Part shown: positions 52,350 through 60,634 of the stretch, piece after piece | Layout: each line of letters opens with the position of its first letter | Position numbering within the stretch: position 1 is the first letter of the stretch | NCBI GenBank assembly: GCA_018399075.1 | Contig: CP073763.1 | Coordinates: forward strand, 1,178,001 to 1,242,000 | Length of the DNA stretch: 64,000 bases | Source of the DNA: Simkaniaceae bacterium | GTDB taxonomy: Bacteria > Chlamydiota > Chlamydiia > Chlamydiales > Simkaniaceae | Direction of reading: 5' to 3' | The notes under the pieces: generated by a model | What the model was told of the DNA's origin: nothing | The model's input: only the letters and a program-made list of their open reading frames with translations | Database searches by the model: none | Position numbers and translations under genes: made by a program

Positions 52350-52607
52350 TTAGGAGTCTTGCTCTCTCTCATATAGTCCGAGTAAATCTGCTTCTGGGTT
52401 TATGTCTGACAACCCAAGATCTTTCTCATCAATATTGAAAGCTCGAGCTTGATATTTTAACAAGGAAATAACTGAGCAATAAGCCATTAAAACTCCTTTG
52501 TTGTATCTATCATCTCCGGTTTCAGAATTCTTTTTTGCTTTTTTTGCGTTCTCTTTTAGAATAGTTATTGAATCAACAACAAACCCATTAAAATTTTTAG
52601 AGCCCAT
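52350..52607 (-). CDS. Small protein, probable orphan immunity protein of the toxin locus
   Basis: An 85-residue soluble, helical protein. The central GVLMAYCSVISLLKYQARAF segment and the C-terminal LGLSDINPEADLLG motif resemble small proteins I recall as encoded next to polymorphic-toxin C-terminal fragments. It starts two bases after the stop codon of the displaced toxin tail at 52610-52798, the normal position of an immunity gene. The function is inferred from position; the family name is unknown to me. Confidence 0.6.
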   Translation of the reverse strand: MGSKNFNGFVVDSITILKENAKKAKKNSETGDDRYNKGVLMAYCSVISLLKYQARAFNIDEKDLGLSDINPEADLLGLYEREQDS

Positions 52608-52609
52608 AT

Positions 52610-52798
52610 TTAATCTACCCTCTCAATTAAAACATCTTTAAGAATATCTATTTGCTCTTCAAAAATCTTTATTTCCTCAGACCACTTTACCTTAACTAGA
52701 TGCTCCTGGTGTCTTGGGTCTAGTGTATCCCATTCTTTAATATGATTCGAAGGATTCACGATTTTATCGAAATGCTGGTTTGTCTTCGGGATTTTTAG
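52610..52798 (-). pseudogene. Displaced C-terminal fragment of a polymorphic toxin
   Basis: This open frame of 62 codons has no proper start. It encodes NPSNHIKEWDTLDPRHQEHL followed by KVKWSEEIKIFEEQIDIL and a short tail. The pattern (W-D-x-L-x-P-R-x-Q-x-x-L-x-K-x-K-W-x-x-E-I) is like toxin C-termini I recall from Rhs/CDI-type polymorphic toxins. An ATG at 52802, overlapping the immunity gene stop, would enter the frame if a run of five A were one shorter. Only a GTG at 52759 offers an in-frame start. It is best read as an orphan toxin tail left by recombination, followed by its own immunity-like gene. Confidence 0.55.
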
Positions 52799-53151
52799 TC
52801 ATAATATTTTTTTCGCTGTGCTTCCATTTTAGCTTCATAGTCTGCTCTTTCTTCAGGGGTTGGCTTCCAGTTTCCAGTTTTTTTTCGCTGAGCGTCATAT
52901 TCTGCTTGCTCTTCTGGAGTTCTTTGAAACTTGGCTAGACGATTCTTAGCTTCTTGCAAGACTTCCATGGCTTCTTCATATGAAAATTCCCAATAAGTAC
53001 TTCCTTCTTTATTGCAAAAAGCTACTACAAATTCATTTGGAACTTCTGCGGATATTTCAACCCAGCCCTTTCCTTTGTAAGAAATTTCAGCAATTAGATT
53101 CTCTCTATCTGGAACAGATAACACTGTTACTCTAAAGTCGTTTTTGCTCAT
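52795..53151 (-). CDS. Probable immunity protein for the adjacent toxin
   Basis: A 118-residue protein whose first 75 residues (FRVTVLSVPDRENLIAEISY, then WVEISAE and YWEFSYEEAMEVLQEAKNRL) resemble a common immunity family encoded beside CDI and polymorphic toxins, where the pattern S-x-P-D-x-E-x-L-x-A-E-I recurs. The C-terminal 40 residues are a charged tail with two related PTPEERADYEAK/RTPEEQAEYDAQ repeats. The gene overlaps the toxin gene by four bases, which is the expected arrangement for toxin and antidote. Assignment rests on recall and position. Confidence 0.7.
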   Translation of the reverse strand: MSKNDFRVTVLSVPDRENLIAEISYKGKGWVEISAEVPNEFVVAFCNKEGSTYWEFSYEEAMEVLQEAKNRLAKFQRTPEEQAEYDAQRKKTGNWKPTPEERADYEAKMEAQRKKYYD

Positions 53152-54740
53152 TTTTTTGGCTCCAAAAATCCAATCATTTCTTTTCCATCTCTTGTAAATC
53201 TTGCTCCATGACCATTGGGAATAAAAATATCTATTACGGGCTCCTTTGACCTAGACGCTTCATCAAGAATAATCTTTTTATTCGGATGGTTTAATATCTC
53301 ATCTAATATCTTTTGTCCCTGCAAATTTATTTCAGTAGTATTCCCTGTTGGTTTTGGGAATGAAGAATCTATTCTGGCTCCATGTTTCTGCAAAGCTCTA
53401 CCTGCCTTTGTAAGATCTCCCTTATCAAGAGATGTTCCTGCATGACTCATTTTTCCTATAGAAATAGCCTTAGTTTGTCCCTTTTCAACAAATGTAATGT
53501 GTTGATGGTTACTACTTCTATTTACAGGATTAACTGATTTTTTCGTATTGCCAATTGAGCCAGGAGGAGGAAGCATTCCAGTTGTAAGCTCTCCTCTAGC
53601 AGCTTTTCCTTCAGCGGCATACATGTCAGATTGATCTGTTCCGAAGATTTCATCTATTTTCTCATGGCCAGCTTCTACCTTCTCATGATAGGCCTCTCTA
53701 GGATCTTTGTCGAAGGGATCGGTATTTTTTAGGGGGTCAGGCAGGATATCAGAAAAAGCTCCAGATACCTGCGGAATAATCTCAAGCTGATCTGTGACAG
53801 TCTCATAAACTTCATGGGTAATATGCGCCCCAGTTTTCTTAGCCTTGTCTGTTGCAGATCCCCAAAAAGAAGGTTCATCTTTTTTAGTGATATTGAGTGC
53901 TTCATCTGGAATGATCTCTGAAAGTTCTCCCTTGATTTCTTCAGACTGCTTAATAATGGCTTCTTTTAGAGGTGGTGGAGTATTTCCAGTATAAGAATTG
54001 TCTGGAGGAGGTGGGGGGTTGCGATCTTCTCCGAATTGCACCTCGCCTGGCTTATTGACTGGAGTTCTAGTCTTCTCTTTATCATCAGAACTAGACTTAG
54101 AGCCTCCAGCAGCACCAGCTGTAGCAGCACCACCTGCAATTAAAGGGGGCGCAGCTCCAGAAGTGGCAATGATGATGACGGTTGCAGCAACGACGACGAC
54201 AGCAGCGATAATGACAGCCTTCTTGTGATTCTTAATGAACTTTGTTGTCTTCTTCCATTCTTTACCAAACCAATTTTTGCAACGCATGACCTGCGGCTTA
54301 TCATAGGATCTAAAAAGAGCCGGAGTAATCATAATGTCCTGATAGCCATTGAAATTGGAATACCACCAAGAGGCCTCTTCAGAATCATCATCGTCGTCAT
54401 CATCAGAAAGAAGCTTTTCGATATCTCTTTCAAGCTGCTCTTTTCCCTCGGTATCCCAAGATGGAATTCCGTTGCGAACTAAAAAGATGATAAAATCTAG
54501 AATCTCAAGAAACTGCTGCTCGCTGCAACACCTCTCTAAAACATGTCCATATTCAACCTCATCAATGAAATTCATAATCCGATCAAAGGAAAGATTTTCA
54601 TATTTCAACAGATCCCATGGAGAAAAATTTCTGTAGTCTTCAGTAACTTCTACTTTTAATGGGGCTTCAGAATGAAGTGGTGCATGCCAAATTAGTGCTG
54701 GCAAACAAAGAAGGAAAAATAATCGCGAAAATAATTTCAT
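53148..54740 (-). CDS. Polymorphic toxin with signal peptide, membrane segment and C-terminal nuclease-like domain
   Basis: A 530-residue multidomain protein. It has a signal peptide (MKLFSRLFFLLCLPALIWHA), an N-terminal helical domain, a run of seven Asp near residue 115, and a basic patch followed by a membrane helix (KKAVIIAAVVVVAATVIIIA). A Gly/Ala- and Pro-rich linker (NPPPPPDN) and a helical spacer follow. The C-terminal domain of about 100 residues carries SHAGTSLDKGDLTKAGRALQ, KHGARIDSSFPKPTGNTTEI and GHGARFTRDGKEMIGFLEP. That C-terminus resembles RNase-type tips (BECR-like) of CDI/polymorphic toxins, by recall. I chose ATG 54740; the TTG at 54764 is less likely. Its overlap with an immunity-like gene supports the toxin role. 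Confidence 0.7.
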   Translation of the reverse strand: MKLFSRLFFLLCLPALIWHAPLHSEAPLKVEVTEDYRNFSPWDLLKYENLSFDRIMNFIDEVEYGHVLERCCSEQQFLEILDFIIFLVRNGIPSWDTEGKEQLERDIEKLLSDDDDDDDSEEASWWYSNFNGYQDIMITPALFRSYDKPQVMRCKNWFGKEWKKTTKFIKNHKKAVIIAAVVVVAATVIIIATSGAAPPLIAGGAATAGAAGGSKSSSDDKEKTRTPVNKPGEVQFGEDRNPPPPPDNSYTGNTPPPLKEAIIKQSEEIKGELSEIIPDEALNITKKDEPSFWGSATDKAKKTGAHITHEVYETVTDQLEIIPQVSGAFSDILPDPLKNTDPFDKDPREAYHEKVEAGHEKIDEIFGTDQSDMYAAEGKAARGELTTGMLPPPGSIGNTKKSVNPVNRSSNHQHITFVEKGQTKAISIGKMSHAGTSLDKGDLTKAGRALQKHGARIDSSFPKPTGNTTEINLQGQKILDEILNHPNKKIILDEASRSKEPVIDIFIPNGHGARFTRDGKEMIGFLEPKK

Positions 54741-54958
54741 ATGACAAATCTTAAGGTAAATCAATCCTTTATAACAAGACTCGGATGCTTTTAGAAAGAT
54801 GATCCTTCAGTTAAATGAAAGAAATGAAGCTCTAAAGGGCCAGCAGGGCTATTTGAGCAGAAAGCTTTTCTATGTTAGTCCTAATTTCCAAAGCTTTTAG
54901 ATTGACTACAAGGCTCCTTGTTTACTACGCTACTCTCGTGAACAAAGTGGGTGTATTC

Positions 54959-55420
54959 ATGAATATATTTATTTTTGGTCCTTCTTGCGCCGGTAAATCG
55001 ACACTTGCTTTAGCCTTAAAAGAAAAACTTGGGCAAGAGTGGATCTATCTAGATAAGGATAGCTTAGTTGAAGAAGAAGGCTTTGATGAAAGGTTCGTTC
55101 AGGAAGAAATAGACAAGCGCATTTCTTCTCTAACACATGTCATTGTAGATAACCAAGTTCCTTGGAGAAAAAAAAGAGAAGGGGAATTTTTTTTCCGCAT
55201 ACTCCCTCCTCTGGAAACCCTTCTTAAGCGGGATGAAAAGCGAACAAAAAAAATTCAAAGGACAGAAGTTCGTTCTAAATGGGCTAGACATTATGTCATC
55301 AATACTCACAAGGAACTTTCAGAGCTAGACCAAGCCTTTTTTAGTGAAACTTTTGACTCTTCAAAAATGAGCATTGAAGATGAAGTCGATCAAATCTGCA
55401 AAACTTTATTTTCAAATTGA
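54959..55420 (+). CDS. P-loop kinase-like protein, function unknown
   Basis: A 153-residue protein beginning MNIFIFGPSCAGKSTLALAL, a Walker A (GPSCAGKST) of the small-molecule kinase type. EWIYLDKDSLVEEEG may be the acceptor-side strand and RDEKRTKKIQRTEVRSKWAR a lid with several arginines. It resembles shikimate kinase or chloramphenicol phosphotransferase-like enzymes in size and layout, without a specific match. I chose ATG 54959; an upstream extension of 29 residues has no support. The gene ends two bases from the convergent AsmA-like gene. Confidence 0.7.
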   Translation: MNIFIFGPSCAGKSTLALALKEKLGQEWIYLDKDSLVEEEGFDERFVQEEIDKRISSLTHVIVDNQVPWRKKREGEFFFRILPPLETLLKRDEKRTKKIQRTEVRSKWARHYVINTHKELSELDQAFFSETFDSSKMSIEDEVDQICKTLFSN

Positions 55421-55422
55421 TT

Positions 55423-58400
55423 CTATTTTTGCCACGGAAATGGCGGCTTAGGGGGTGGCACGTCTGATTGGTTATCGGCAAGATCGCCGACAGCGCCGAG
55501 GACTTGCCCCCAAATTCCTGCCTGAGGAGCGATTTGCTTTCTTCCAATGAGAAAAGCAATTTTTCCAGCGGCACTTCCAGTGTCGATTTTGACATTGCCA
55601 AAGGGGCCCTTAACGGGAACTTTTAGTACATAGTCGTCATCAATCCCCGAGATTCCAAGAGCAGCGCGTAAGGCCTGGGCGGTCAGTCCAAGTGTCATAT
55701 CAACGTACCGTTTGGGAAATTTAACCCTTCCCCATAGACAGACTTGGTAGCTATGATTGTAGAGAATCTCTGTTCTATCGACAGACATTTTTCCCCCTTT
55801 CATATTAAACTCTGAAGGGGCAAACCAAAGAGAAATATTTCCACTATTGCTCATTTTAAAGAGGCTTCCCACATCCTCAGCACTTCCCACATTTTTACAG
55901 ATGAGTTGTCCAAGATCAAGTTGGCCGTAGTTAAAGCTCATATTTCGGATATGGAGGTTCTTCAACGGAACGGTAAATCCCTTATCATCGACATAAAGGG
56001 TGATGGGTTTCTCCATCGCAACAACAACAAGATCTGCACTTTTATCGAGGACATCATTGAGTTGTGGGGTGACGGTAAAAACAGCTTTTAGGGGTTGATT
56101 AAGATAAAGGACTTCATCGGAGATAATTCCATCGAAGAGAGCTTTGCAAGCTGAGGCATCAATATCCATTGTCACCTTTCCTTGGCTTTTCTTAACTTCA
56201 GCATCGAATTTAGCATTAAAAAGATCACCTAAAAAAGCTGAAGGGGGAAACGTTGAGGAAGCATCGAGCTTTGAAAGAGCATCAACAAAAACACTAGGAA
56301 GGTTTTTGATCTGTGCATGAATTGAGGTGGTCACATTACTAAAGTCTAGTGAGCCCGCGCTAGAAAGGAAGTCTTCTAACATTCCGGTTCCAAGAATTTT
56401 TCCTCTTCCTCCTTTGCCATAAGGAGAAACATTTCCGTCAAACTTAAAGGTGAGGGGAGTATTTCCAACATGAGGTTTTGCAATATCAAAATCAAAGGCC
56501 TGCAATTCTGTTAGCGTGCCACTTCGCCCTTCTTTAAGCTTTAAATTGCCAATCCGCATATTAGCATCAAAGCGACTTGCATACATATTGAAATCAGGTT
56601 TAGGAAACCCTTCTCCTTGGTTTTTTAAGGGGACTGAAAGGGGAGCGACCTGTATTTTTAAAGTGCCGGTTCCATCAATTTCAAAAAGGGCGTTATTCGA
56701 TGTGAGGGGCTTTCCATTGCTTTGCCATCTTCTAAAGGCATCATAGGCTTTTTCGCTAATATCCCAATTGATTTTAAGGGGTTTCCTGGGACTCCGAAGT
56801 TCAAGCGTTTTTCCAGCAACAAAAGAGCCGTCAAGATCAAGGTTAGGACTACTGATGTAGATATCGATATTTTGATTGGCGCCAACTTTTCCCATCTCAT
56901 ATTTTAGATCGAGAGTTTCTCCAATCATGTCGGGAAGTTGCCCACGCGTTTTAAAAAGTGCATCAGCAATTTGCGTAGAGAAGCTGGAGAGAGTGGCTGT
57001 TACTTTCTCAGGGTTAGAGACTAAGTCTGATGCTTTCCCTTTTCCACTTAAAGAAAGCTCAATCTTTCCTCCTGCAGCGTTATCTTCTAAGGCATTTCCT
57101 TCAAAGTGAACGCTATGAGTCCCTTTTTCCCCATCCATGTCAAAGTCAAGTTCCACATCTCTAAATTCAAAGGGGTATCGGTTTGAAGGGTTAATCATAG
57201 ATAGAGAATCAATGGTCCCTATACCTTTAAGGGAAAGAGCTGCTATATCAGCCCCTTTCAAAGGAATTTGACTTGGCTTAATCTCAATGTGAAAAGGGGT
57301 AGCTTTTGAGAGGAGGGGATACTCATTATCCTTAGAAAGAATCGGATTGATTTGATCGGGCTCAAGAAGAAAATCGGCTTTAAGAGAATTTTTTAAGATG
57401 AAAAGGTTCTTTTCTATTGCCGCTTCAATGCTTCCTTTGAATTTCCTTCCATCAAGCGTTATATTTAAGGGGGAAATATCAATTTCATCTTCTACTTTTA
57501 CGGTTCCATTCGTATAAAAAGATAGGGCATTTCCTAAGATGGATTCGCCCAGTGATTTCCCCAAAAAATTCAGCTGTCCATTTCCATTAAAATCAATAGC
57601 CTCCAAAGAAGACCCTTTTAAGGTCGCAGCAAACGATGGAAAAAAGGCAGCTCCAAGAGAGAAAAGGTCTTTAAAGTCTATTTTATCCGTTCTCAAATCA
57701 AGGTCATAATCTGATTCGGAAAAAAGAAGTGCTTCTTCTTTCATAGGGACAGATAGAGCCTTAAGGGTACCACTAAGAACAAACGAATGAGAAAGATTAT
57801 CATAAAGGATTGGTTGAACAAGGTAAGAAAATGTCGAAGGGCTGGTCAAACGAGCGCGATCAGATATCGTCAATTGGGTGTCAGTAAACTGCAAAAGAGG
57901 GGTTCTTCCTGAAAGATTAAAACGATCGTCAGACTTTTGAATTTTTCCACTGAAGGTTGCTCCTAAGTACTTTGCAAGAGAGCCTTTATTCCAGCTATCA
58001 ATTAAGGCTAAGGGAAGATTATCAATATTTAAGTCTATAGCAGGAAATAAACGCTCTTTTTTAAGAGCATTTTGGATAGTAGCCGTTCCATTCAATCCAG
58101 ATCTTCCACTTCCTTTATAATTGAACTGACTCTTCATATTAATATAAAGAAGCTCTTTAATAGTCTTCGTTGAAAAGTTAGCAACAAGACTCTCAATAGA
58201 GGCGAACTCATTGATTTTTTTAAGGAGGAAGTTTCCATCGGTAAACGAGAGGCTTCCAACTACTGCTAGCGCTGTGAAATCAAACGTTTTGTTAAAAGGA
58301 AGGATGGCTGAATCAAGGCGAAGCTCCACTTGAGCATCACTTTGGAGGAGAGTATCAGGGCTAAAGTAGTTAAAAACCGCTGGCTTGATTGTCCAAGCAA

Positions 58401-59256
58401 TTCTACCACCTTGATTTAAAATAAACTGATTTCCAGTGTATTTAGGAGCCATATCAATAAGGAGGCGCGGTGAACGGAGCGAAAAAAGGATATCAGCACT
58501 TTCTGATGATTCCATTTGCGCATTGACGCTATCTCCTAATGATTCAAGAAGGAGCCCTTGATAGGCTGGATATAGCATGCTAAAGATTCGATCGAGCCCT
58601 TCAACGGGAAGATTATTAAAGTTTGCCTGACCTTCAAACCATTTCCCCATTTTTCCTTTGGCATTGAAGGTTCCTGAAACACCATTTTGTCTTGTTTTGC
58701 CTGTTAGTTCTAGAGCCTCAATTTTGCTAGATCTTGGCATATTGATATCCATCGAAAGGTCATCAATCGACATTCCATTTTTCACAGTAAGTGTTCCATC
58801 AGTGACAATCAAATGACCTTTAAATCCAGTCCAAAAAGGCTTTTTTTTCTTCTTTTTTTCACTAGGGGTTTTTTCAGAAGGAACTTCTTTGGTAGGCGCT
58901 TTTGGAGAAAAAGTGACTTGAGGCGATTGAATATGGGTATTTCCAATACTACCACTTCTCATAAGGAGGTTCCAAAAGGAGAGATCGCTTGTTAGCTTTT
59001 CAAACGCTATTTGCTCTCCTTTATTATCTAAAAACTGAAGATTATCAACCTGTTGATCCTGGAACCATCCTAATGAAAGGTCGCCAATTTCTAAATTTCC
59101 CTTAGTTTTCTTTTCAATCATTCCAATGATAAATTGCTTTCCGCTACTTGAGGAAAGAAAAGTAGGAATAAGGAAAATGCAAATAAAAATCATTCCAATG
59201 AGAGCGGCAGGGACTCCTATCCACCATTTTCGTTTAGAATTTATTGCTTTTTCCAT
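55423..59256 (-). CDS. AsmA/YhdP-like giant envelope protein
   Basis: A 1277-residue protein with one N-terminal membrane helix (WWIGVPAALIGMIFICIFLI) and a very long beta-rich region made of repeating short strands (pattern such as GTFNAKGKMGKWFEGQANFN), ending with YVLKVPVKGPFGNVKID. This is the layout of AsmA-superfamily proteins, which form lipid-bridging grooves between inner and outer membranes. The KKKKKK linker near residue 135 is unusual and is coded by an A-rich run. The last residues are proline-rich (PPPKPPFPW). It overlaps the NUDIX gene by 16 bases, forming an operon with it and the DUF2807 gene. Confidence 0.8.
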   Translation of the reverse strand: MEKAINSKRKWWIGVPAALIGMIFICIFLIPTFLSSSSGKQFIIGMIEKKTKGNLEIGDLSLGWFQDQQVDNLQFLDNKGEQIAFEKLTSDLSFWNLLMRSGSIGNTHIQSPQVTFSPKAPTKEVPSEKTPSEKKKKKKPFWTGFKGHLIVTDGTLTVKNGMSIDDLSMDINMPRSSKIEALELTGKTRQNGVSGTFNAKGKMGKWFEGQANFNNLPVEGLDRIFSMLYPAYQGLLLESLGDSVNAQMESSESADILFSLRSPRLLIDMAPKYTGNQFILNQGGRIAWTIKPAVFNYFSPDTLLQSDAQVELRLDSAILPFNKTFDFTALAVVGSLSFTDGNFLLKKINEFASIESLVANFSTKTIKELLYINMKSQFNYKGSGRSGLNGTATIQNALKKERLFPAIDLNIDNLPLALIDSWNKGSLAKYLGATFSGKIQKSDDRFNLSGRTPLLQFTDTQLTISDRARLTSPSTFSYLVQPILYDNLSHSFVLSGTLKALSVPMKEEALLFSESDYDLDLRTDKIDFKDLFSLGAAFFPSFAATLKGSSLEAIDFNGNGQLNFLGKSLGESILGNALSFYTNGTVKVEDEIDISPLNITLDGRKFKGSIEAAIEKNLFILKNSLKADFLLEPDQINPILSKDNEYPLLSKATPFHIEIKPSQIPLKGADIAALSLKGIGTIDSLSMINPSNRYPFEFRDVELDFDMDGEKGTHSVHFEGNALEDNAAGGKIELSLSGKGKASDLVSNPEKVTATLSSFSTQIADALFKTRGQLPDMIGETLDLKYEMGKVGANQNIDIYISSPNLDLDGSFVAGKTLELRSPRKPLKINWDISEKAYDAFRRWQSNGKPLTSNNALFEIDGTGTLKIQVAPLSVPLKNQGEGFPKPDFNMYASRFDANMRIGNLKLKEGRSGTLTELQAFDFDIAKPHVGNTPLTFKFDGNVSPYGKGGRGKILGTGMLEDFLSSAGSLDFSNVTTSIHAQIKNLPSVFVDALSKLDASSTFPPSAFLGDLFNAKFDAEVKKSQGKVTMDIDASACKALFDGIISDEVLYLNQPLKAVFTVTPQLNDVLDKSADLVVVAMEKPITLYVDDKGFTVPLKNLHIRNMSFNYGQLDLGQLICKNVGSAEDVGSLFKMSNSGNISLWFAPSEFNMKGGKMSVDRTEILYNHSYQVCLWGRVKFPKRYVDMTLGLTAQALRAALGISGIDDDYVLKVPVKGPFGNVKIDTGSAAGKIAFLIGRKQIAPQAGIWGQVLGAVGDLADNQSDVPPPKPPFPWQK

Positions 59257-59816
59257 TTTGAACCTATTCCATTCTTATACCATAGGATTCCGGTAATTGT
59301 CTTTCCATCAATAATTTCACCCGAAAAGATCATTTGAACAGCTGTATCTAGCGAAAGAGTTATGAGATCGATTTCATCGGAATCTTCGCCCACTAATGGG
59401 GCAGAGTTGAGATTTTCTGCTAAGTAAAGATAGATGTATTCGGAAAGGATTCCTGGAGCAGAATAAAATCCGCCGATAGGGGTAATGCTCTCCGCACGAA
59501 AGCCGGTTTCCTCCCGAAGCTCTCGCATTGCACAATCAAGAGGCTCCTCCCCTTTTTCAAGAGTTCCAGCGGGGAGTTCGATTAAGATCTTTTCAGCAGC
59601 ACGTCGCCATTGTTTAACTAAAACAAGCTCTCCCATCTTATTAATCGGAATGAGTGCAACAGCACCAGGATGGATGACGAGATCGAAGGTTTTTTTCAGA
59701 TGCCTATCGTACTCAATTTCATCTCTAACAACGGTGAAGATTTTCCCTTGATGAACTTGGGATCTTTTAATAGAGGCTTTTTTTTCCCGCATTTCATGAA
59801 GTTTAGAGTTGCTCAT
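59241..59816 (-). CDS. nudF: NUDIX hydrolase, ADP-ribose pyrophosphatase-like
   Basis: Hydrolyses nucleoside diphosphate derivatives; ADP-ribose is the most likely substrate. The NUDIX box is complete (GTLEKGEEPLDCAMRELREE then TGF), preceded by LVKQWRRAAEKILIELPAG, which matches the ADP-ribose subfamily, and followed by YSAPGILSEYIYLYLAE. Length 191. It overlaps the DUF2807 gene by four bases and the AsmA-like gene by sixteen. Confidence 0.9.
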   Translation of the reverse strand: MSNSKLHEMREKKASIKRSQVHQGKIFTVVRDEIEYDRHLKKTFDLVIHPGAVALIPINKMGELVLVKQWRRAAEKILIELPAGTLEKGEEPLDCAMRELREETGFRAESITPIGGFYSAPGILSEYIYLYLAENLNSAPLVGEDSDEIDLITLSLDTAVQMIFSGEIIDGKTITGILWYKNGIGSKWKKQ

Positions 59817-60529
59817 CGAAATAAATCCTCTTTATAAGGGGAAATTTCTCCTTTTCCTCTCACCTTTTTATTGAGTATTTTTGGCACGTGAAAATTATGA
59901 ATATAATGGACATGACCATATCCAGTCACTGTAGCAGTCAGTTCTTCTGAAGCATTGATAATTGCTGTTCCAGCACCCCGGATGTGAACAAGTGCTTTTT
60001 TAGATTCCAAAGATTTCCCTTCGTACATTCCAGCTCCGTCGATATAAACAATTTGTTCATAGACTTTTCCCTTTAAGACAGCCTCAGAACTCCCCTTAAT
60101 ACTGACTGCAATTCTATTAAACTCAAGAAGGCCTTCAATTAAGGAGGAACCTTCTAGCTCCATATTAATCATCAGCTGATTTCCCTTAAGTTTGTCAATA
60201 TCAACAGAAATACTCCCACTTAGGGTGATTTTGCTCAAGTCCTTAACTTTTAAAGTTCCATTAATGATTCCCGGAAATCTCCCAGCAAAAAACTCATCTT
60301 TAGGGGAAATCGTTAGGATACCTTTTTTTTCTTTAATATAGGTTTTATTTAGAAGCTCAGGATCTGCTGTAAGGGTAAGCTCATTTTTTTCACCCTGCTT
60401 AATCTCAATCTTCCCAGGGCCATGATAGGCGAATTCTCTTAAGTAGCTAAAGTCATAGGTTCTTGTAACCTCATGGGAAAAGCAAACAGAGAAAATTGAA
60501 AGCAATAGGAATAAGGCTATAGATCTCAT
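59813..60529 (-). CDS. DUF2807 (GIN-domain) exported protein
   Basis: A 238-residue product with a signal peptide (MRSIALFLLLSIFSVCFS). The mature part consists of repeated short beta-strands with Ile/Val-Gly-Ser patterns (FAYHGPGKIEIKQG, KITLSGSISVDID, VSIKGSSEAVLKG, ALVHIRGAGTAIIN), the auto-transporter-adhesin-head-like right-handed beta-helix of DUF2807. I chose ATG 60529; GTG 60541 would add four residues. It is the first gene of a minus-strand operon with the NUDIX and AsmA-like genes. Confidence 0.85.
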   Translation of the reverse strand: MRSIALFLLLSIFSVCFSHEVTRTYDFSYLREFAYHGPGKIEIKQGEKNELTLTADPELLNKTYIKEKKGILTISPKDEFFAGRFPGIINGTLKVKDLSKITLSGSISVDIDKLKGNQLMINMELEGSSLIEGLLEFNRIAVSIKGSSEAVLKGKVYEQIVYIDGAGMYEGKSLESKKALVHIRGAGTAIINASEELTATVTGYGHVHYIHNFHVPKILNKKVRGKGEISPYKEDLFR

Positions 60530-60577
60530 AAATCCCAACACTAGTCATCCTATCGATTATTTTCAATACCACTTCAA

Positions 60578-60606
60578 TTGAACAAAAATATGTCACCGTC
60601 TATGGT
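60578..60606 (+). promoter_or_regulatory. Possible promoter for the adenylate cyclase gene
   Basis: TTGAAC at 60578-60583 and TATGGT at 60601-60606 with a 17-base spacer; both boxes have two mismatches. It lies 29 bases before the start codon. Confidence 0.35.
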
Positions 60607-60634
60607 CTGAAATAGGAGCGGGGGAAGTATCCCA

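Noticed and set aside
54385-54410. Run of GAT/GAC codons (seven Asp) in the toxin gene, considered as a microsatellite
   Set aside because: Mixed GAT and GAC codons and a length of seven make it a poor slippage repeat; it is kept as a coding acidic run.
54872-54958. N-terminal extension of the P-loop protein
   Set aside because: The P-loop follows directly after ATG 54959, where this family normally begins; the extension has no ribosome site.
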